Shown: in pieces, positions 25,354 to 36,145 of the stretch
Layout: every line of letters starts with the position of its first letter
Position numbering within the stretch: the stretch's first letter is position 1
Program-made: the position numbers and the translations under genes
The notes under the pieces: generated by a model
What the model saw: only the letters and a program-made list of their open reading frames with translations
Told to the model about the DNA's origin: nothing
Databases searched by the model: none
Source: a bacterium 210917-DFI.7.65
GTDB lineage: Bacteria; Bacillota; Clostridia; Oscillospirales; Oscillospiraceae
NCBI GenBank assembly: GCA_020555865.1
Contig: JAJCJJ010000001.1
Span: 310,001-374,000 of the forward strand
DNA length: 64,000 nucleotides
Reading direction: 5' to 3'

Positions 25354-27129
25354 TTAGATCTCGGCGGTTGCTTCTGCCAGGGTGAAACGGTCTGCTTCCT
25401 CCAGAAGAGGAGCCAGTGCGGCGTACACGGCGGCATGATACTGATTCAGCCATTGACGCTCCTGGGGAGAAAGCAATGCGGCGTCGATGGCGGAACGCTC
25501 AAAGGGTACCATGGTCAGGGGAGAAAAGCCCAGGAAGCGGCCGTATTCATTTTCGAAGCGCTCTTCGCATACCAGAAGGTTTTCCAGACGGATACCATAG
25601 CGGCCCTCCAGATACAGGCCCGGTTCGTCGGAAAGAATCATGCCGCTTTCCAGTACGGCATCCTGCCCTGCTGAGCGGAACCGGAAAGAATTCGGCCCCT
25701 CGTGGACGCTGAGGAGATATCCCACGCCGTGGCCGGTGCCATGGTTGTAATCCAGGCCTTCCTGCCATAGGGGCTGGCGGGCGATCATGTCCAGGGCACT
25801 GCCGCGGCAGCCGTACAGGAACTGAGCGTGGAGCAGGTGCAGGTGGCTGCGCAGCACCAGCGTGTAGTGGCGCTTCATGTCTGCCGACACAGGTCCGAGG
25901 GCAATGGTGCGGGTTACGTCCGTGGTGCCTTCGAGATAATGACCGCCGGTGTCGGACAGTAAAAAGCCCTGGGGCTCCAAAGGGATGTCGCTCTCTTCCG
26001 TAGCCGAGTAATGGACGATAGCCCCGTGGGAACCATAGGCTACGATGGGGTCAAAGCTTGGCTCCAGGTAGTGGGGCTGCCGGGCACGCAAGGCTTCCAG
26101 CTTTTCCGCGGCAGAACGCTCTGTGACAAGAGAGCGGCCGACAGTGGCTTTCAGCCAGAAGATCCATTGGGTCAGAGCCGCCCCGTCGCGCAGGTGAGCA
26201 GTGCGTTCGTTGGCTATCTCTGCAGCGTTCTTGATTGCTTTGGGCAGCAGCGTCGGATTGGCTGCAGAGACAATGGGGCAGTGCGCGGCGGCGCGCCACA
26301 AAGCACAACTGGTCTTTTCTTCGTCCAGCCATACGGTGCTGTGCGCCGGAAGCGCGGCGGCATAGGCGTAGATCCCGTCATAGGGAGCCAGTGTAATTCC
26401 GTCGGCAGCCAGGGCGTTTTTCAGGGCTTCCGGGAGCACGGAGGGGTTGACGAACAACTGGGCGTCCGAAGCCGTCAGTGCCAGAAAGCTCAGCACCACC
26501 GGGCAGCAAGCCACATCCCCGCCGCGCAGATTGAGCAGCCAGGCGATGTCATCCAGAGAAGAAAGCAGCAGGACATCGGCCTTCCGTTCCGATAAAAGGC
26601 GGCGGATCTGTGCCAGCTTTTCCGCCCGGGAGCGGCCGCAGTAGGCTTCGTCCAGTGCCCAGGCTGGGGCGGCGGATAGCGGCGGCCGGTTCGGCCACCC
26701 GTCGCCGGCCAAATCCACGTCGGTGCGGAAAGTGATATCCAGGCCGTCCAGCGCCGTTTCCAGCGCGTGAAAGCGTTTGGCGGTGACTGTGCGGCCGTCG
26801 AAGCCCAGGCATTGGCCTGGGCGCAGCGTTTCTTTCAGGTATGCTTCTTCGGTAGGGACGTTTTTTTCACCCATTTTGCACAGTGTGATGCCGGAACCGT
26901 CAAGCTGCTGTGCAGCCTGCAGGAAATAGCGGCCGTCGGTCCACAGTCCGGCCCAGTCCGCTGTGACGAGCAGCGTACCCGCGCTGCCGGTAAAGCCGGA
27001 GACATAGCCGCGGCATTTGAAGTGGTCGCCGACGTATTCCGAACCGTGGAAATCGTCGCTGGGGATCAGGTAAGCGTCAATTTTTTCCTGCACCATACGC
27101 CGGCGCAGGTCGGTCAGTTGTTTGCGCAT
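25354..27129 (-). CDS. Xaa-Pro aminopeptidase (three-domain M24)
   Basis: A 591-residue aminopeptidase P of the large three-domain type: two creatinase-like N-terminal domains, then an M24 pita-bread catalytic domain. Metal-site segments: SDTGGHYLEGTTDVTRTI, NHGTGHGVGYLLSVHEGP, LSDEPGLY and GIRLENLLVCEE. It removes N-terminal residues before proline. No signal peptide. ATG at 27129 with AAAGGA. It works downstream of peptide import together with pepT. Confidence 0.9.
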   Translation of the reverse strand: MRKQLTDLRRRMVQEKIDAYLIPSDDFHGSEYVGDHFKCRGYVSGFTGSAGTLLVTADWAGLWTDGRYFLQAAQQLDGSGITLCKMGEKNVPTEEAYLKETLRPGQCLGFDGRTVTAKRFHALETALDGLDITFRTDVDLAGDGWPNRPPLSAAPAWALDEAYCGRSRAEKLAQIRRLLSERKADVLLLSSLDDIAWLLNLRGGDVACCPVVLSFLALTASDAQLFVNPSVLPEALKNALAADGITLAPYDGIYAYAAALPAHSTVWLDEEKTSCALWRAAAHCPIVSAANPTLLPKAIKNAAEIANERTAHLRDGAALTQWIFWLKATVGRSLVTERSAAEKLEALRARQPHYLEPSFDPIVAYGSHGAIVHYSATEESDIPLEPQGFLLSDTGGHYLEGTTDVTRTIALGPVSADMKRHYTLVLRSHLHLLHAQFLYGCRGSALDMIARQPLWQEGLDYNHGTGHGVGYLLSVHEGPNSFRFRSAGQDAVLESGMILSDEPGLYLEGRYGIRLENLLVCEERFENEYGRFLGFSPLTMVPFERSAIDAALLSPQERQWLNQYHAAVYAALAPLLEEADRFTLAEATAEI

Positions 27130-27198
27130 AAGTTGCGTTCCTTTCTTTGCATTTGTATTTCTGCGCGGTTCGCAGCATTGCACGCCCGGATGCGGGGC

Positions 27199-28089
27199 TT
27201 ATGCCATCAGTGTGACGGCTTGATGCAGATTGTCAATCATAACCTGAGCGGCGCTGGGAGCGTATTCGCCGTCCAGGGTCCAGGGAAGTTCGCCTTGAGG
27301 GATACATTCCACATGGGACACATGGCGGTATACAATGCCGGTGTGCCCGTAATTCTGTGTCAGCAGTGCTGTGGCCAGCGCCTGGATTTCCAATGGGTTT
27401 TTGGGATTTTTCACCAGCAACAGCTCATATTTTCCGTCGTCCAGCTGCACCTGGTCGGGAGAGAGCTTCATCAGGCCGCCGATGGAGGTGGAATTGCTGA
27501 CAGAACCGAACAGGTATTCGCCGCTGAGATCCTCGCCGTCTGCGGTAATGGATAGGGTGACGGAGCGGTTGATGCTGGGCAGCTGACGCACAGCTTCCAG
27601 CATATAGGCCGTGTGGCCCAGCGCGTTTTTCAGCGGCTGGGGAACGGTGTAAGACGTTTGGGTGAAGGCGCCGAAGGAGGCAACGTAAACAAAATAACGC
27701 TCGTTGAACTGCCCCACGTCGATGGGCGTAGGGATGCCGCTGGTGATGACGCGGGCCGCAGCAACGCTGTCCTTGGGTAGGTGGAGGCTGGCAGCAAAAT
27801 CGTTGGTAGTACCGGCAGGGAGATAACCCAAACGGGGCTGCGGTCCGTCTATGGCCATCAGGCCGCACACGGTTTCGTTCAGCGTGCCGTCGCCGCCGCA
27901 GCAGGCTACGACGTCATAGTCTCTGCCCAGAGTGCGGGCCAGCTCGGCGGCGTGGCCGGGAGCTTTTGTCAGGCGAGCGTCGGTGAGGAATCCGGCTTCG
28001 GAAAAAACGCACACGGCATCGAACAACGTCTCCTTTGCCCTGCCCTTACCGGCTTTGGGGTTTACAATGAGCAATATTTTTTTTGGCAT
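27199..28089 (-). CDS. Diacylglycerol kinase-family lipid kinase
   Basis: A 296-residue protein of the DgkB/YegS/BmrU family: LIVNPKAGKGRAKE at the N-terminus, the ATP-site CCGGDGTLNETV (about residue 65), YLPAGTTNDFAASL, and a C-terminal beta-sandwich domain. It phosphorylates diacylglycerol or a related lipid. ATG at 28089 with GGAGG; the upstream ATG at 28101 lacks a site. DgkB recycles diacylglycerol from lipoteichoic-acid synthesis, but substrate choice here is not certain. Confidence 0.85.
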   Translation of the reverse strand: MPKKILLIVNPKAGKGRAKETLFDAVCVFSEAGFLTDARLTKAPGHAAELARTLGRDYDVVACCGGDGTLNETVCGLMAIDGPQPRLGYLPAGTTNDFAASLHLPKDSVAAARVITSGIPTPIDVGQFNERYFVYVASFGAFTQTSYTVPQPLKNALGHTAYMLEAVRQLPSINRSVTLSITADGEDLSGEYLFGSVSNSTSIGGLMKLSPDQVQLDDGKYELLLVKNPKNPLEIQALATALLTQNYGHTGIVYRHVSHVECIPQGELPWTLDGEYAPSAAQVMIDNLHQAVTLMA

Positions 28090-28212
28090 GGGATCCTCCA
28101 TAAAAAGCTGGATTCAAAAAAGAATTCTGTCATTTTCCGTGCATCGGGAAAGAGCGGTGAAATTTTCATAAAACCTTAAGATAATTCTTATTATAGCACA
28201 TGGGAACACCAC

Positions 28213-28241
28213 TTGCAAAGAAAAGCAAAGTCAGGTATAAA
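28213..28241 (+). promoter_or_regulatory. Promoter of the AI-2E-family gene
   Basis: TTGCAA (28213-28218), 17 bases, TATAAA (28236-28241). Confidence 0.6.
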
Positions 28242-28297
28242 TATATATATGTAGAAAAAAGGCGGGCTATGTCGCTGCGCGGGAAAGGGAAGAACCA

Positions 28298-29530
28298 ATG
28301 ATCAAATTTCGCAGAAACAATGTGTATATGAAATGGGGCCTGACAGCTTTCGTAACGGTATTGGCAATTTTGGCGATGTACGATATTCTGTTCGGCGCAC
28401 ACAAAATTGCAGTCTACTTCGGCGTCCTGAGCACGATTCTTACGCCGATAATCTACGGTGGGGCTATTGCTTATCTTCTGGCGCCCATTGTGGATTTCCT
28501 GGAGCGTACGGTGCTGCGGCCCTGGGCCGCGCCGGGTACGGCCCGGCGCAAACCGCGCGGCTGGGTGCGTGTGGTCAGCGTACTGCTGACGCTGGCGATC
28601 GTACTGGGCGCGGTGGCGTTGCTGCTTTATTTCCTGATTTCCGATGTGGCGGCGAATATCGCGCAGTTGGCCAATAACATCAACAGTTATATTTCTGTGG
28701 TGCAGGGCTGGCTGGAAGGATCGAACGGCGTGGCCGCTCTGCCGCCGGAGGTTATTGCTAAACTTGAAGGACTGTATGAACAGGCTATGGAAATGCTGAA
28801 CAGTGCAACAGCCCATAGTATGTCGTCAATGATTGCGGCGGTGTCCGGCGGTGTGTTGGGCGTGGTCGATTTCCTGGGGAATCTGGTTGTAGGCATCGTT
28901 ATTGCAGCCTATATGATGGGTATGAAAGAAACGCTGGCCGCCCAGGCCAAGAAGATCATCTGCGCCATTTTCACTTCGTACTATGTGGAGCGCATTATGG
29001 ATGCGGTACGGTATGCGGATAAGGTGTTTGGCGGCTTTATCCGGGGTAATATCGTGGTATCTGTTCTGATCGGTCTGATTTGCTTCGTGGCTCTGAGTAT
29101 CATTGACGTGCCGTATGCGCCGCTGCTGGCTGTGCTGCTGGGTGTGACGAATCTGATTCCTTTTTTCGGGCCATTCCTGGGCGCGATTCCCAGCGCGATC
29201 CTGATTTTCCTGATCGATCCGATCAAGAGCCTCGAATTCATTATTTTTATCCTGGTTCTGCAGCAGCTGGATGGCAATATTCTCACGCCGAAGATTTTGG
29301 GTGAGTCCACGGGGCTGGCCAGCCTTTGGGTGATTATTTCCGTTCTGGTGGCAGGCGGGCTGTTTGGCCCCATTGGCATGTTGCTGGGCTGTCCGGTATT
29401 TGCGTTGCTGTATGCGCTGATCCGGCTAGGCGTAAATAAGGGGCTGGAGAAGCGGAAGCTGCCGGTGCCGACGGACGTTTACCGGAGTCAGGGTACGCCG
29501 CGGGCGGCGGAATCGGAAGAACAGGTCTGA
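28298..29530 (+). CDS. AI-2E/YdiK-family membrane permease
   Basis: A 410-residue protein with about eight membrane helices. Family segments: YGGAIAYLLAPIVDFLERTV near the N-terminus, VVGIVIAAYMMG, and the C-terminal LIPFFGPFLGAIPSAILIFL with LQQLDGNILTPKILGEST. The family includes the AI-2 exporter TqsA and Na+/H+ antiporter-like members, so the transported compound is open. GGGAAGGG before the ATG. Single-gene unit. Confidence 0.88.
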   Translation: MIKFRRNNVYMKWGLTAFVTVLAILAMYDILFGAHKIAVYFGVLSTILTPIIYGGAIAYLLAPIVDFLERTVLRPWAAPGTARRKPRGWVRVVSVLLTLAIVLGAVALLLYFLISDVAANIAQLANNINSYISVVQGWLEGSNGVAALPPEVIAKLEGLYEQAMEMLNSATAHSMSSMIAAVSGGVLGVVDFLGNLVVGIVIAAYMMGMKETLAAQAKKIICAIFTSYYVERIMDAVRYADKVFGGFIRGNIVVSVLIGLICFVALSIIDVPYAPLLAVLLGVTNLIPFFGPFLGAIPSAILIFLIDPIKSLEFIIFILVLQQLDGNILTPKILGESTGLASLWVIISVLVAGGLFGPIGMLLGCPVFALLYALIRLGVNKGLEKRKLPVPTDVYRSQGTPRAAESEEQV

Positions 29531-29686
29531 GAACGGCGTGAAAAGAGATGCACGAAAAAATTCGATTTGTGCGCAATGCGTAGACAAGTAGACGCGGTAT
29601 AACGGAAAATCCAACAGAAAATGAAGGGAAAATTCTACAAAATTGCAAAAAATGAGAGAGGCGGCCGGTAAAATTCGGAAAAAGAG

Positions 29687-29715
29687 TTGACACACTTTCC
29701 TGTTAATTCTATAAT
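29687..29715 (+). promoter_or_regulatory. Promoter of the opp operon
   Basis: TTGACA (29687-29692), 17 bases, TATAAT (29710-29715): consensus in both hexamers. About 120 bases of leader follow, with no recognised riboswitch. Confidence 0.9.
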
Positions 29716-29844
29716 ACGGTAAATTGATTACATCTGTAAAACAATGGGCCGCGGCCCGCTGCCATGCCTCCGGTATGGCAGATGCCTGCATGTGATCAGT
29801 TTTGGAATGTGCGTAAGCGCAACATGAAAGAGGAGGAATTTTTG

Positions 29845-31524
29845 ATGAAAAGTGCAAAGCGCGTAGCCGCTCTGGCGCTGTCTCTGGCCATGTGCGGCAC
29901 CCTGTTCGCAGGTTGCGGCAACAACCAGAACACCCCGTCTTCCACCAATGACGGCGGCGCCGGCAGCAGCCACCCCGGCGTTCTGAATGTTCACATTGAA
30001 ACGAACGTTCAGTCCATGGACCCGCAGGAAGCCACTGACGGCACTTCCTTTGAAGTCATTGCAAGCATCACCGACGGCCTGACTCAACCCGATGCCAACG
30101 GCCAGCCCGTGGCGGCACTTGCGGAAAGCTGGGAAACCAGCGAAGACGGCCTGACCTGGACTTTCCACCTGCGCAAGGATGCCAAGTGGTCCTCCACCGG
30201 CAACCCCGTTACAGCCAACGATTTTGTGTATTCCTGGCAGCGTGCGGTAAATCCTGACATTGCCTCGGAATATTCCTACATGCTTTCGGACATTGGACAG
30301 ATTGTCAATGCGGCCGATATCATCGCCGGCACCAAGGACAAGAGCGAGCTGGGCGTGGAAGCCCCCGATGATTATACCCTGGTTGTTCACCTGAACGCCC
30401 CGGTGGCTTACTTCCTGTCCCTGATGTATTTCCCCACGTTCTATCCCATCGAGCAGGCATTCATTGAGAACTGCGGCGACACCTATGCCACTTCTCCGGA
30501 AACGCTGCAGTCCAACGGTGCGTTTATCATGGAGTCCTATGAGCCTTCTTCCACCGAGTTCACGCTGGTGAAGAACGAGGATTACTGGGACGCCGACCGC
30601 GTCCAGCTGAGCCAGATCAATTATCAGCTGGTGCAGGATAACCAGCAGGCGCTGCTGAGCTATCAGGGCGGCGATCTGGATCTTATCACCATTTCCGGCG
30701 ACCAGGTGGATCAGGTGTCTTCCGATCCCGAATTTATGACCTATAACGCCGGCTATCTGTGGTATCTGACGGTCAACATGCAGGATGTGCCGGAACTGGC
30801 AAACCTGAACCTGCGCCTGGCTCTGGCCAATGCCATTGACCGCGAGACCATGATGACCAATGTGGTTAAGGACGGTTCCCAGGCGGCGTACTTCAATGTG
30901 CCCGACGGCTTGGCCACCGGCCCGGACGGCCAGGACTTCCGCGCCACCGCCGAGGATTATTCCGACGTGATCTCCTACGAGCCCGAAAAGGCGCAGGAGT
31001 ATCTGGAAAAGGCCAAGGCCGAGCTGGGTGTGGATTCTTTCGAGTTCGACATGATCGTAGACGACGATGCCCAGCCGCAGCAGGTTGCCACCTATCTGCA
31101 GGAGCAGATCCAGAGCACTCTGCCCGATGTGAAGATCAATATCACCATCGAACCCAAGAAACAGCGCGTGCTGGACTGCCAGAGCGGCAACTTTGAGATC
31201 GGCCTGACCCGCTGGGGTCCCGACTATGCCGACCCCATGACCTATCTGGGCATGTGGAGAACCGACAACAACAACAACTACGGCCATTGGAGCAATGCGC
31301 AGTACGATGCGCTACTGGACGATGCGACTGTCGGCGAAGCGTCCAAGGACGCGCAGGCCCGGTGGGATGCCCTGCATGAGGCGGAAGCCATCGCCGTCCG
31401 CGACATGGTGATCATTCCTCTGTATGAAAAGAGCAATGCCTGCATGATGAAGAGCTATGTTTCCGGCATTGAATTCCATCCCGTGGCGCTGAACCGCGTT
31501 TACAAGAACGCGGTGGTGGCCTGA
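29845..31524 (+). CDS. oppA: Oligopeptide-binding lipoprotein OppA
   Basis: A 559-residue extracytoplasmic binding protein with a lipoprotein signal (MALSLAMCGTLFAGC-like, Cys at about 23) and an SBP_bac_5 domain. Typical segments: SMDPQEATDGTSFEVIASI, DGLTQPDANGQP, AKWSSTGNPVTANDFVYSW and ALANAIDRETMMTNVV. The form with an NPVTANDFVYSWQRAV segment is characteristic of OppA rather than DppA. AGGAGG precedes the ATG at 29845. First gene of an operon with oppB, C, D and F. Confidence 0.92.
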   Translation: MKSAKRVAALALSLAMCGTLFAGCGNNQNTPSSTNDGGAGSSHPGVLNVHIETNVQSMDPQEATDGTSFEVIASITDGLTQPDANGQPVAALAESWETSEDGLTWTFHLRKDAKWSSTGNPVTANDFVYSWQRAVNPDIASEYSYMLSDIGQIVNAADIIAGTKDKSELGVEAPDDYTLVVHLNAPVAYFLSLMYFPTFYPIEQAFIENCGDTYATSPETLQSNGAFIMESYEPSSTEFTLVKNEDYWDADRVQLSQINYQLVQDNQQALLSYQGGDLDLITISGDQVDQVSSDPEFMTYNAGYLWYLTVNMQDVPELANLNLRLALANAIDRETMMTNVVKDGSQAAYFNVPDGLATGPDGQDFRATAEDYSDVISYEPEKAQEYLEKAKAELGVDSFEFDMIVDDDAQPQQVATYLQEQIQSTLPDVKINITIEPKKQRVLDCQSGNFEIGLTRWGPDYADPMTYLGMWRTDNNNNYGHWSNAQYDALLDDATVGEASKDAQARWDALHEAEAIAVRDMVIIPLYEKSNACMMKSYVSGIEFHPVALNRVYKNAVVA

Positions 31525-31592
31525 CAGGTTATCGGTACCAATCGATTCGCTGACGGATTGTTTCTAAAAGACAAGATTTAGTAACAACTGCG

Positions 31593-31642
31593 AAGGCGCA
31601 GTGGCGATGTATCTGTTCAAGAGCCGCCGCTGCGCCTTTTCC
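31593..31642 (+). other. Hairpin between oppA and oppB
   Basis: A 9-bp GC stem (31593-31601 with 31630-31638) plus inner pairs, with four T's at its 3' end. Probably a leaky terminator or RNA-stabilising hairpin that keeps oppA mRNA in excess over the permease genes. The rest of the 272-base gap shows no gene. Confidence 0.65.
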
Positions 31643-31796
31643 CTATGCTGCGGAGGGCCGCGGCACATCCGCACAGGATTGTTCCGGCCGGTGGGTGAAA
31701 ATCGGCGAATGCCGCGCTTCGGCGCTTTTCACCTGCCGGCGATGAAAAACCATTGATTCCAAATCGTTACTACAGAATATAAGGGGGGAAGGACGT

Positions 31797-32738
31797 TTGA
31801 AAAAATATGTTTTGAAACGCGTCCTTATTGCGTTGGTGACGCTGCTGGTCATCCTTCTGGTGCTGTTTGCGCTGCTGAAGCTGATGCCCGGCACGCCGTT
31901 TAACGATGAAAAGCTGAATGAAGCGCAAAAAGCTGCGCTGATGGCCAAATACGGCCTGGATCAGCCGATTATCGTTCAGTTTTTCAATTATGTGACGAAT
32001 ATGCTCCATGGAGATCTGGGCGTATCCTATAATATCAGCAAGAACACGCCCATCGCGCAGCTTCTGCAGACCCGGCTGCCCACATCGCTGCGCATCGGCG
32101 GGCAGTCCGTGCTGCTGGGCGCCGTGGTCGGCCTGCTGCTGGGCATTGTGGCTGCACTCAAGCACAACAGCATCTGGGATACGCTGTGTACGGTGGTCTC
32201 AGTTTTGGGCGTGTCCGTGCCATCGTATGTTTTCGCGCTGTTCTTAGCGTATACCTGCGGCTTCCAGCTGGGCTGGTTCCCGCAGCTGTACCAGATCAAC
32301 CATCCGTTTATTTCCAGCGTACTGCCGTCGGTGGCGTTGAGTATGTTTACCATAGCATCCATAGCACGTTTTACGCGAAGTGAAATGCTGGAGGTGCTCG
32401 ACAGCGATTATTTGCTTCTGGCGGCCAGCAAGGGCCTGTCGCAGCGGGCGCTGATCACCCGGCATACGCTGCGCAATGCCCTGATTCCCATCATCACGGT
32501 GCTGGCGCCCCTGATCGTCAGCCTGATGACGGGTTCTCTTGTGGTGGAAAAGATCTTCTCGATTCCCGGCATCGGTTCGCTGATGGTGCAGGCCATCCAG
32601 TCCAACGACTACAGCGTGACGATTGCGCTGGCGTTTGTGTATTCGGCCATGTATGTAGGCATTATGCTGGTGGTTGACATCCTTTACGGGATCATCGATC
32701 CGCGCATCCGTTTGGCAAAGGAGGACAACCATGAATAA
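31797..32738 (+). CDS. oppB: Oligopeptide ABC permease OppB
   Basis: A 313-residue inner-membrane subunit with six helices and the binding-protein-dependent permease motif region SKGLSQRALITRHTLRNALI (EAA-type loop). It begins KKYVLKRVLIALVTLLVI, as OppB does, and carries the LMPGTPF segment. TTG start with AAGGGGGGAAGG upstream. The next gene overlaps its end by eight bases. Confidence 0.92.
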   Translation: MKKYVLKRVLIALVTLLVILLVLFALLKLMPGTPFNDEKLNEAQKAALMAKYGLDQPIIVQFFNYVTNMLHGDLGVSYNISKNTPIAQLLQTRLPTSLRIGGQSVLLGAVVGLLLGIVAALKHNSIWDTLCTVVSVLGVSVPSYVFALFLAYTCGFQLGWFPQLYQINHPFISSVLPSVALSMFTIASIARFTRSEMLEVLDSDYLLLAASKGLSQRALITRHTLRNALIPIITVLAPLIVSLMTGSLVVEKIFSIPGIGSLMVQAIQSNDYSVTIALAFVYSAMYVGIMLVVDILYGIIDPRIRLAKEDNHE

Positions 32739-33831
32739 GAAGCAAAAACGGGCGGCCGAAGCGGCAGCCGCCACGCTGGCAGCTCAGCGGGAAGCGGAAT
32801 CCGTAGAAAATTTTGAATGGCGCGACGACGATTTCCAGCTGTGCGGCCTGTCCCATATCAAGGCGGACGTGAATTTTCAGGCGCAGAGTTTCTGGCGGGA
32901 TGCCCGCATCCGCTTTATGCGCAACAAGGGTGCGGTGTTTGCCCTGTTCTGTATTGCGGCCATCATACTGCTGGCCATCCTTGGCCCCATGATGACGGGG
33001 TACACCTATTCCGGACAGATCATTGCCCAGCAGAACCTGGCGCCCCGTGTGCCGGGGCTGGAAAATCTGGGTATCTTCAACGGCGATTTGACGCTGAAAA
33101 CCACAACTGGCCATCTTGTGCAGAATGGATACTTGGAAAAAGGCTTTGAGGACGTTTACTATTGGTTCGGCTCCGATACGCTGGGCCGCGATATTTGGAC
33201 CCGTACCTGGACCGGTACCCGCGTTTCATTGTATATCGCATTGGTAGCCGTGATCTGCGACATGGTTCTGGGCATGAGTTACGGCCTGATCTCGGGTTAC
33301 TTCGGCGGCAAGCTGGACACCATTCTGCAGCGCATTGCCGAAGTGGTCAATTCCATTCCCACCCTGGTTATCGTGACGCTGCTGCTGATTGTACTGGAAC
33401 CCGGCCTGCAGACGATCACGCTGGCCCTGATTCTGACGGGCTGGATTGGTATGAGCCGGATTGCCCGCGCACAGATGCTCAAGCTCAAGGAACAGGAATT
33501 CGTATTGGCATCCCGTACGCTGGGCGCCCGGCCGAGACGGATTATCTTCAAGGAGATCCTGCCCAATATCATTTCCCAGCTGATCACCAATACGATGTTT
33601 TCGATCCCGAACGCCATTTTTACCGAGGCATTTTTGAGCTTTGTCGGTCTGGGCGTACCTACGCCTATGTGCTCTCTTGGCTCGCTGATTAACGACGCTT
33701 ATAAGGTGTTCACGGTCTATCCCTATCAGATCATTCCGCCGGTGGTTGTGCTGGCGCTGCTGATGATGTGCTTCAACATGCTTGGTGATGGTTTGCGTGA
33801 CGCATTCGATCCCAAGATGAAGCAGATGTGA
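32731..33831 (+). CDS. oppC: Oligopeptide ABC permease OppC
   Basis: A 366-residue partner of OppB. The long cytoplasmic N-terminus and the extracellular stretch between helices 1 and 2 are usual for Firmicute OppC. YWFGSDTLGRDIWTRTWTGT marks the family, and the EAA loop is around LASRTLGARPRRIIFKEILP. ATG at 32731 inside the end of oppB, with GGAGG upstream. Confidence 0.92.
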   Translation: MNKKQKRAAEAAAATLAAQREAESVENFEWRDDDFQLCGLSHIKADVNFQAQSFWRDARIRFMRNKGAVFALFCIAAIILLAILGPMMTGYTYSGQIIAQQNLAPRVPGLENLGIFNGDLTLKTTTGHLVQNGYLEKGFEDVYYWFGSDTLGRDIWTRTWTGTRVSLYIALVAVICDMVLGMSYGLISGYFGGKLDTILQRIAEVVNSIPTLVIVTLLLIVLEPGLQTITLALILTGWIGMSRIARAQMLKLKEQEFVLASRTLGARPRRIIFKEILPNIISQLITNTMFSIPNAIFTEAFLSFVGLGVPTPMCSLGSLINDAYKVFTVYPYQIIPPVVVLALLMMCFNMLGDGLRDAFDPKMKQM

Positions 33832-33844
33832 GGAGGCGAACGAT

Positions 33845-34931
33845 ATGGCAGAAAGAGAAAAGATTCTGGAAGTGCGTGATCTGTCCATTTCCTTCACCAC
33901 CACTGGCGGAGAGCTGAACGCCATCCGCGGCGTGGATCTGGATGTGTACCGCGGCGAAACGGTGGCTATCGTAGGCGAATCCGGTTCAGGTAAATCCGTC
34001 ACGGTCAAGGCTGCCATGGGCATCATGGACAAGAATGCCCGTGTGAACAGCGGTTCCATTAAATTCTGGTATTATGAGAACGAGGGGGCTTCCCGGGAGA
34101 AGAGGGAAGTGGATCTGCTGAAAATGCCGGTGCGGGATATCCGCAGCACTATCAATGGCCGCCGAATTGCCATGGTATTCCAGGATCCGATGACCTCTCT
34201 GGATCCCACCATGAACATCGGCGATCAGATTATGGAAGGCATGATCTGGCACTATAAAACGCCCAAACAGGAGGCGTATCAGAAAGCCGTCCAACTGCTG
34301 GAATTGGTGGGGATCACCGATGCGGAAAAGCGTATGAAAAACTTTCCGCACCAGCTCTCCGGCGGTATGCGCCAGCGCGTGGTTATCGCCATCGCGTTGG
34401 CCTGTGATCCGGATCTGCTGATCTGCGATGAGCCGACCACGGCTTTGGACGTAACCATCCAGGCCCGTATTCTGGAGCTAATCAAGGAAATCCAGGCTAA
34501 AATGGGCATTTCCGTCATTTATATCACCCACGATTTGGGCGTGGTGGCTAAGGTGGCTGACTATGTCAACGTAATGTATGCCGGCAAGATTGTGGAAAAG
34601 GGCAGCATCGACGATATTTTCTATGATCCCCGCCACCCGTATACCTGGGGCCTGCTTTCGGCAATGCCGGATCTCGACACCAAAGACGACCGGCTTTACG
34701 CTATCCCCGGTTCGCCCCCCAACCTGCTGCACAAAGTGCCTGGTGATGCTTTTGCACCCCGCAATATTTTTGCGCTGAACATTGATTACCGCAAGGAGCC
34801 GCCCATGTTCCAGATCAGCAATACCCACTGGGCAGCCACCTGGCTGCTGGATGAGCGCGCGCCTAAGGTGGATATGCCGCCGGAATTGCGTGCGCGGATT
34901 GAGAGAATGAAACAGGAAGGGGAGAAGCGCA

Positions 34932-34939
<8 letters not shown>
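33845..34939 (+). CDS. oppD: Oligopeptide ABC ATPase OppD
   Basis: A 364-residue ATP-binding subunit. Walker A is GESGSGKS, the Q-loop region is [17 protein letters not shown], the signature is LSGGMRQRV, and Walker B is [13 protein letters not shown]. The C-terminal oligopeptide-transporter extension ([20 protein letters not shown]) is present, here without the usual Cys cluster: the segment runs to [12 protein letters not shown]. Overlaps oppF by eight bases. Confidence 0.93.
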
Positions 34940-35882
<943 letters not shown>

Positions 35883-35909
35883 AGGCAGAGGTTTTGTTCT
35901 CTGTATTTG

Positions 35910-35942
35910 GTCCCCTCCTTGCCAAAATGGCAAGGAGGGGAC
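35910..35942 (+). terminator. Hairpin terminator of the opp operon
   Basis: A perfect 14-bp stem (35910-35923 with 35929-35942) with a 5-base loop. The following TTGCTGTTT is only moderately T-rich. Confidence 0.75.
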
Positions 35943-36031
35943 TTGCTGTTTGAGGGAGTTTGCAAATAGTAGCAAAAATGAATAATTTTCAGCAAAATTT
36001 TCTCCACCTTTGCTAAAATAAAAATTTACCC

Positions 36032-36060
36032 TTGTAATTGGACGAAAAAAAGAGTACACT
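36032..36060 (+). promoter_or_regulatory. Candidate promoter of the second importer
   Basis: TTGTAA (36032-36037), 17 bases, TACACT (36055-36060). A small hairpin (36107-36129) lies between it and the first gene. Confidence 0.45.
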
Positions 36061-36145
36061 ACACCAGACAATTTAATAATGGGAGTTGTTCAAAATAAGT
36101 TGTAACGCCGGAAACGCTGATTTCCGGCGGAAGGAGACAAAGCCA

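Noticed and set aside
29728..31287. Minus-strand open frame of 519 codons opposite oppA
   Set aside because: Shadow frame; oppA has the lipoprotein signal, ribosome-binding site and family motifs.
36085..36098. The 14-mer TTCAAAATAAGTTG here and again near 41549
   Set aside because: Too short, with no shared flanks or matching ends; probably chance or a minor relic, so not called a repeat family.
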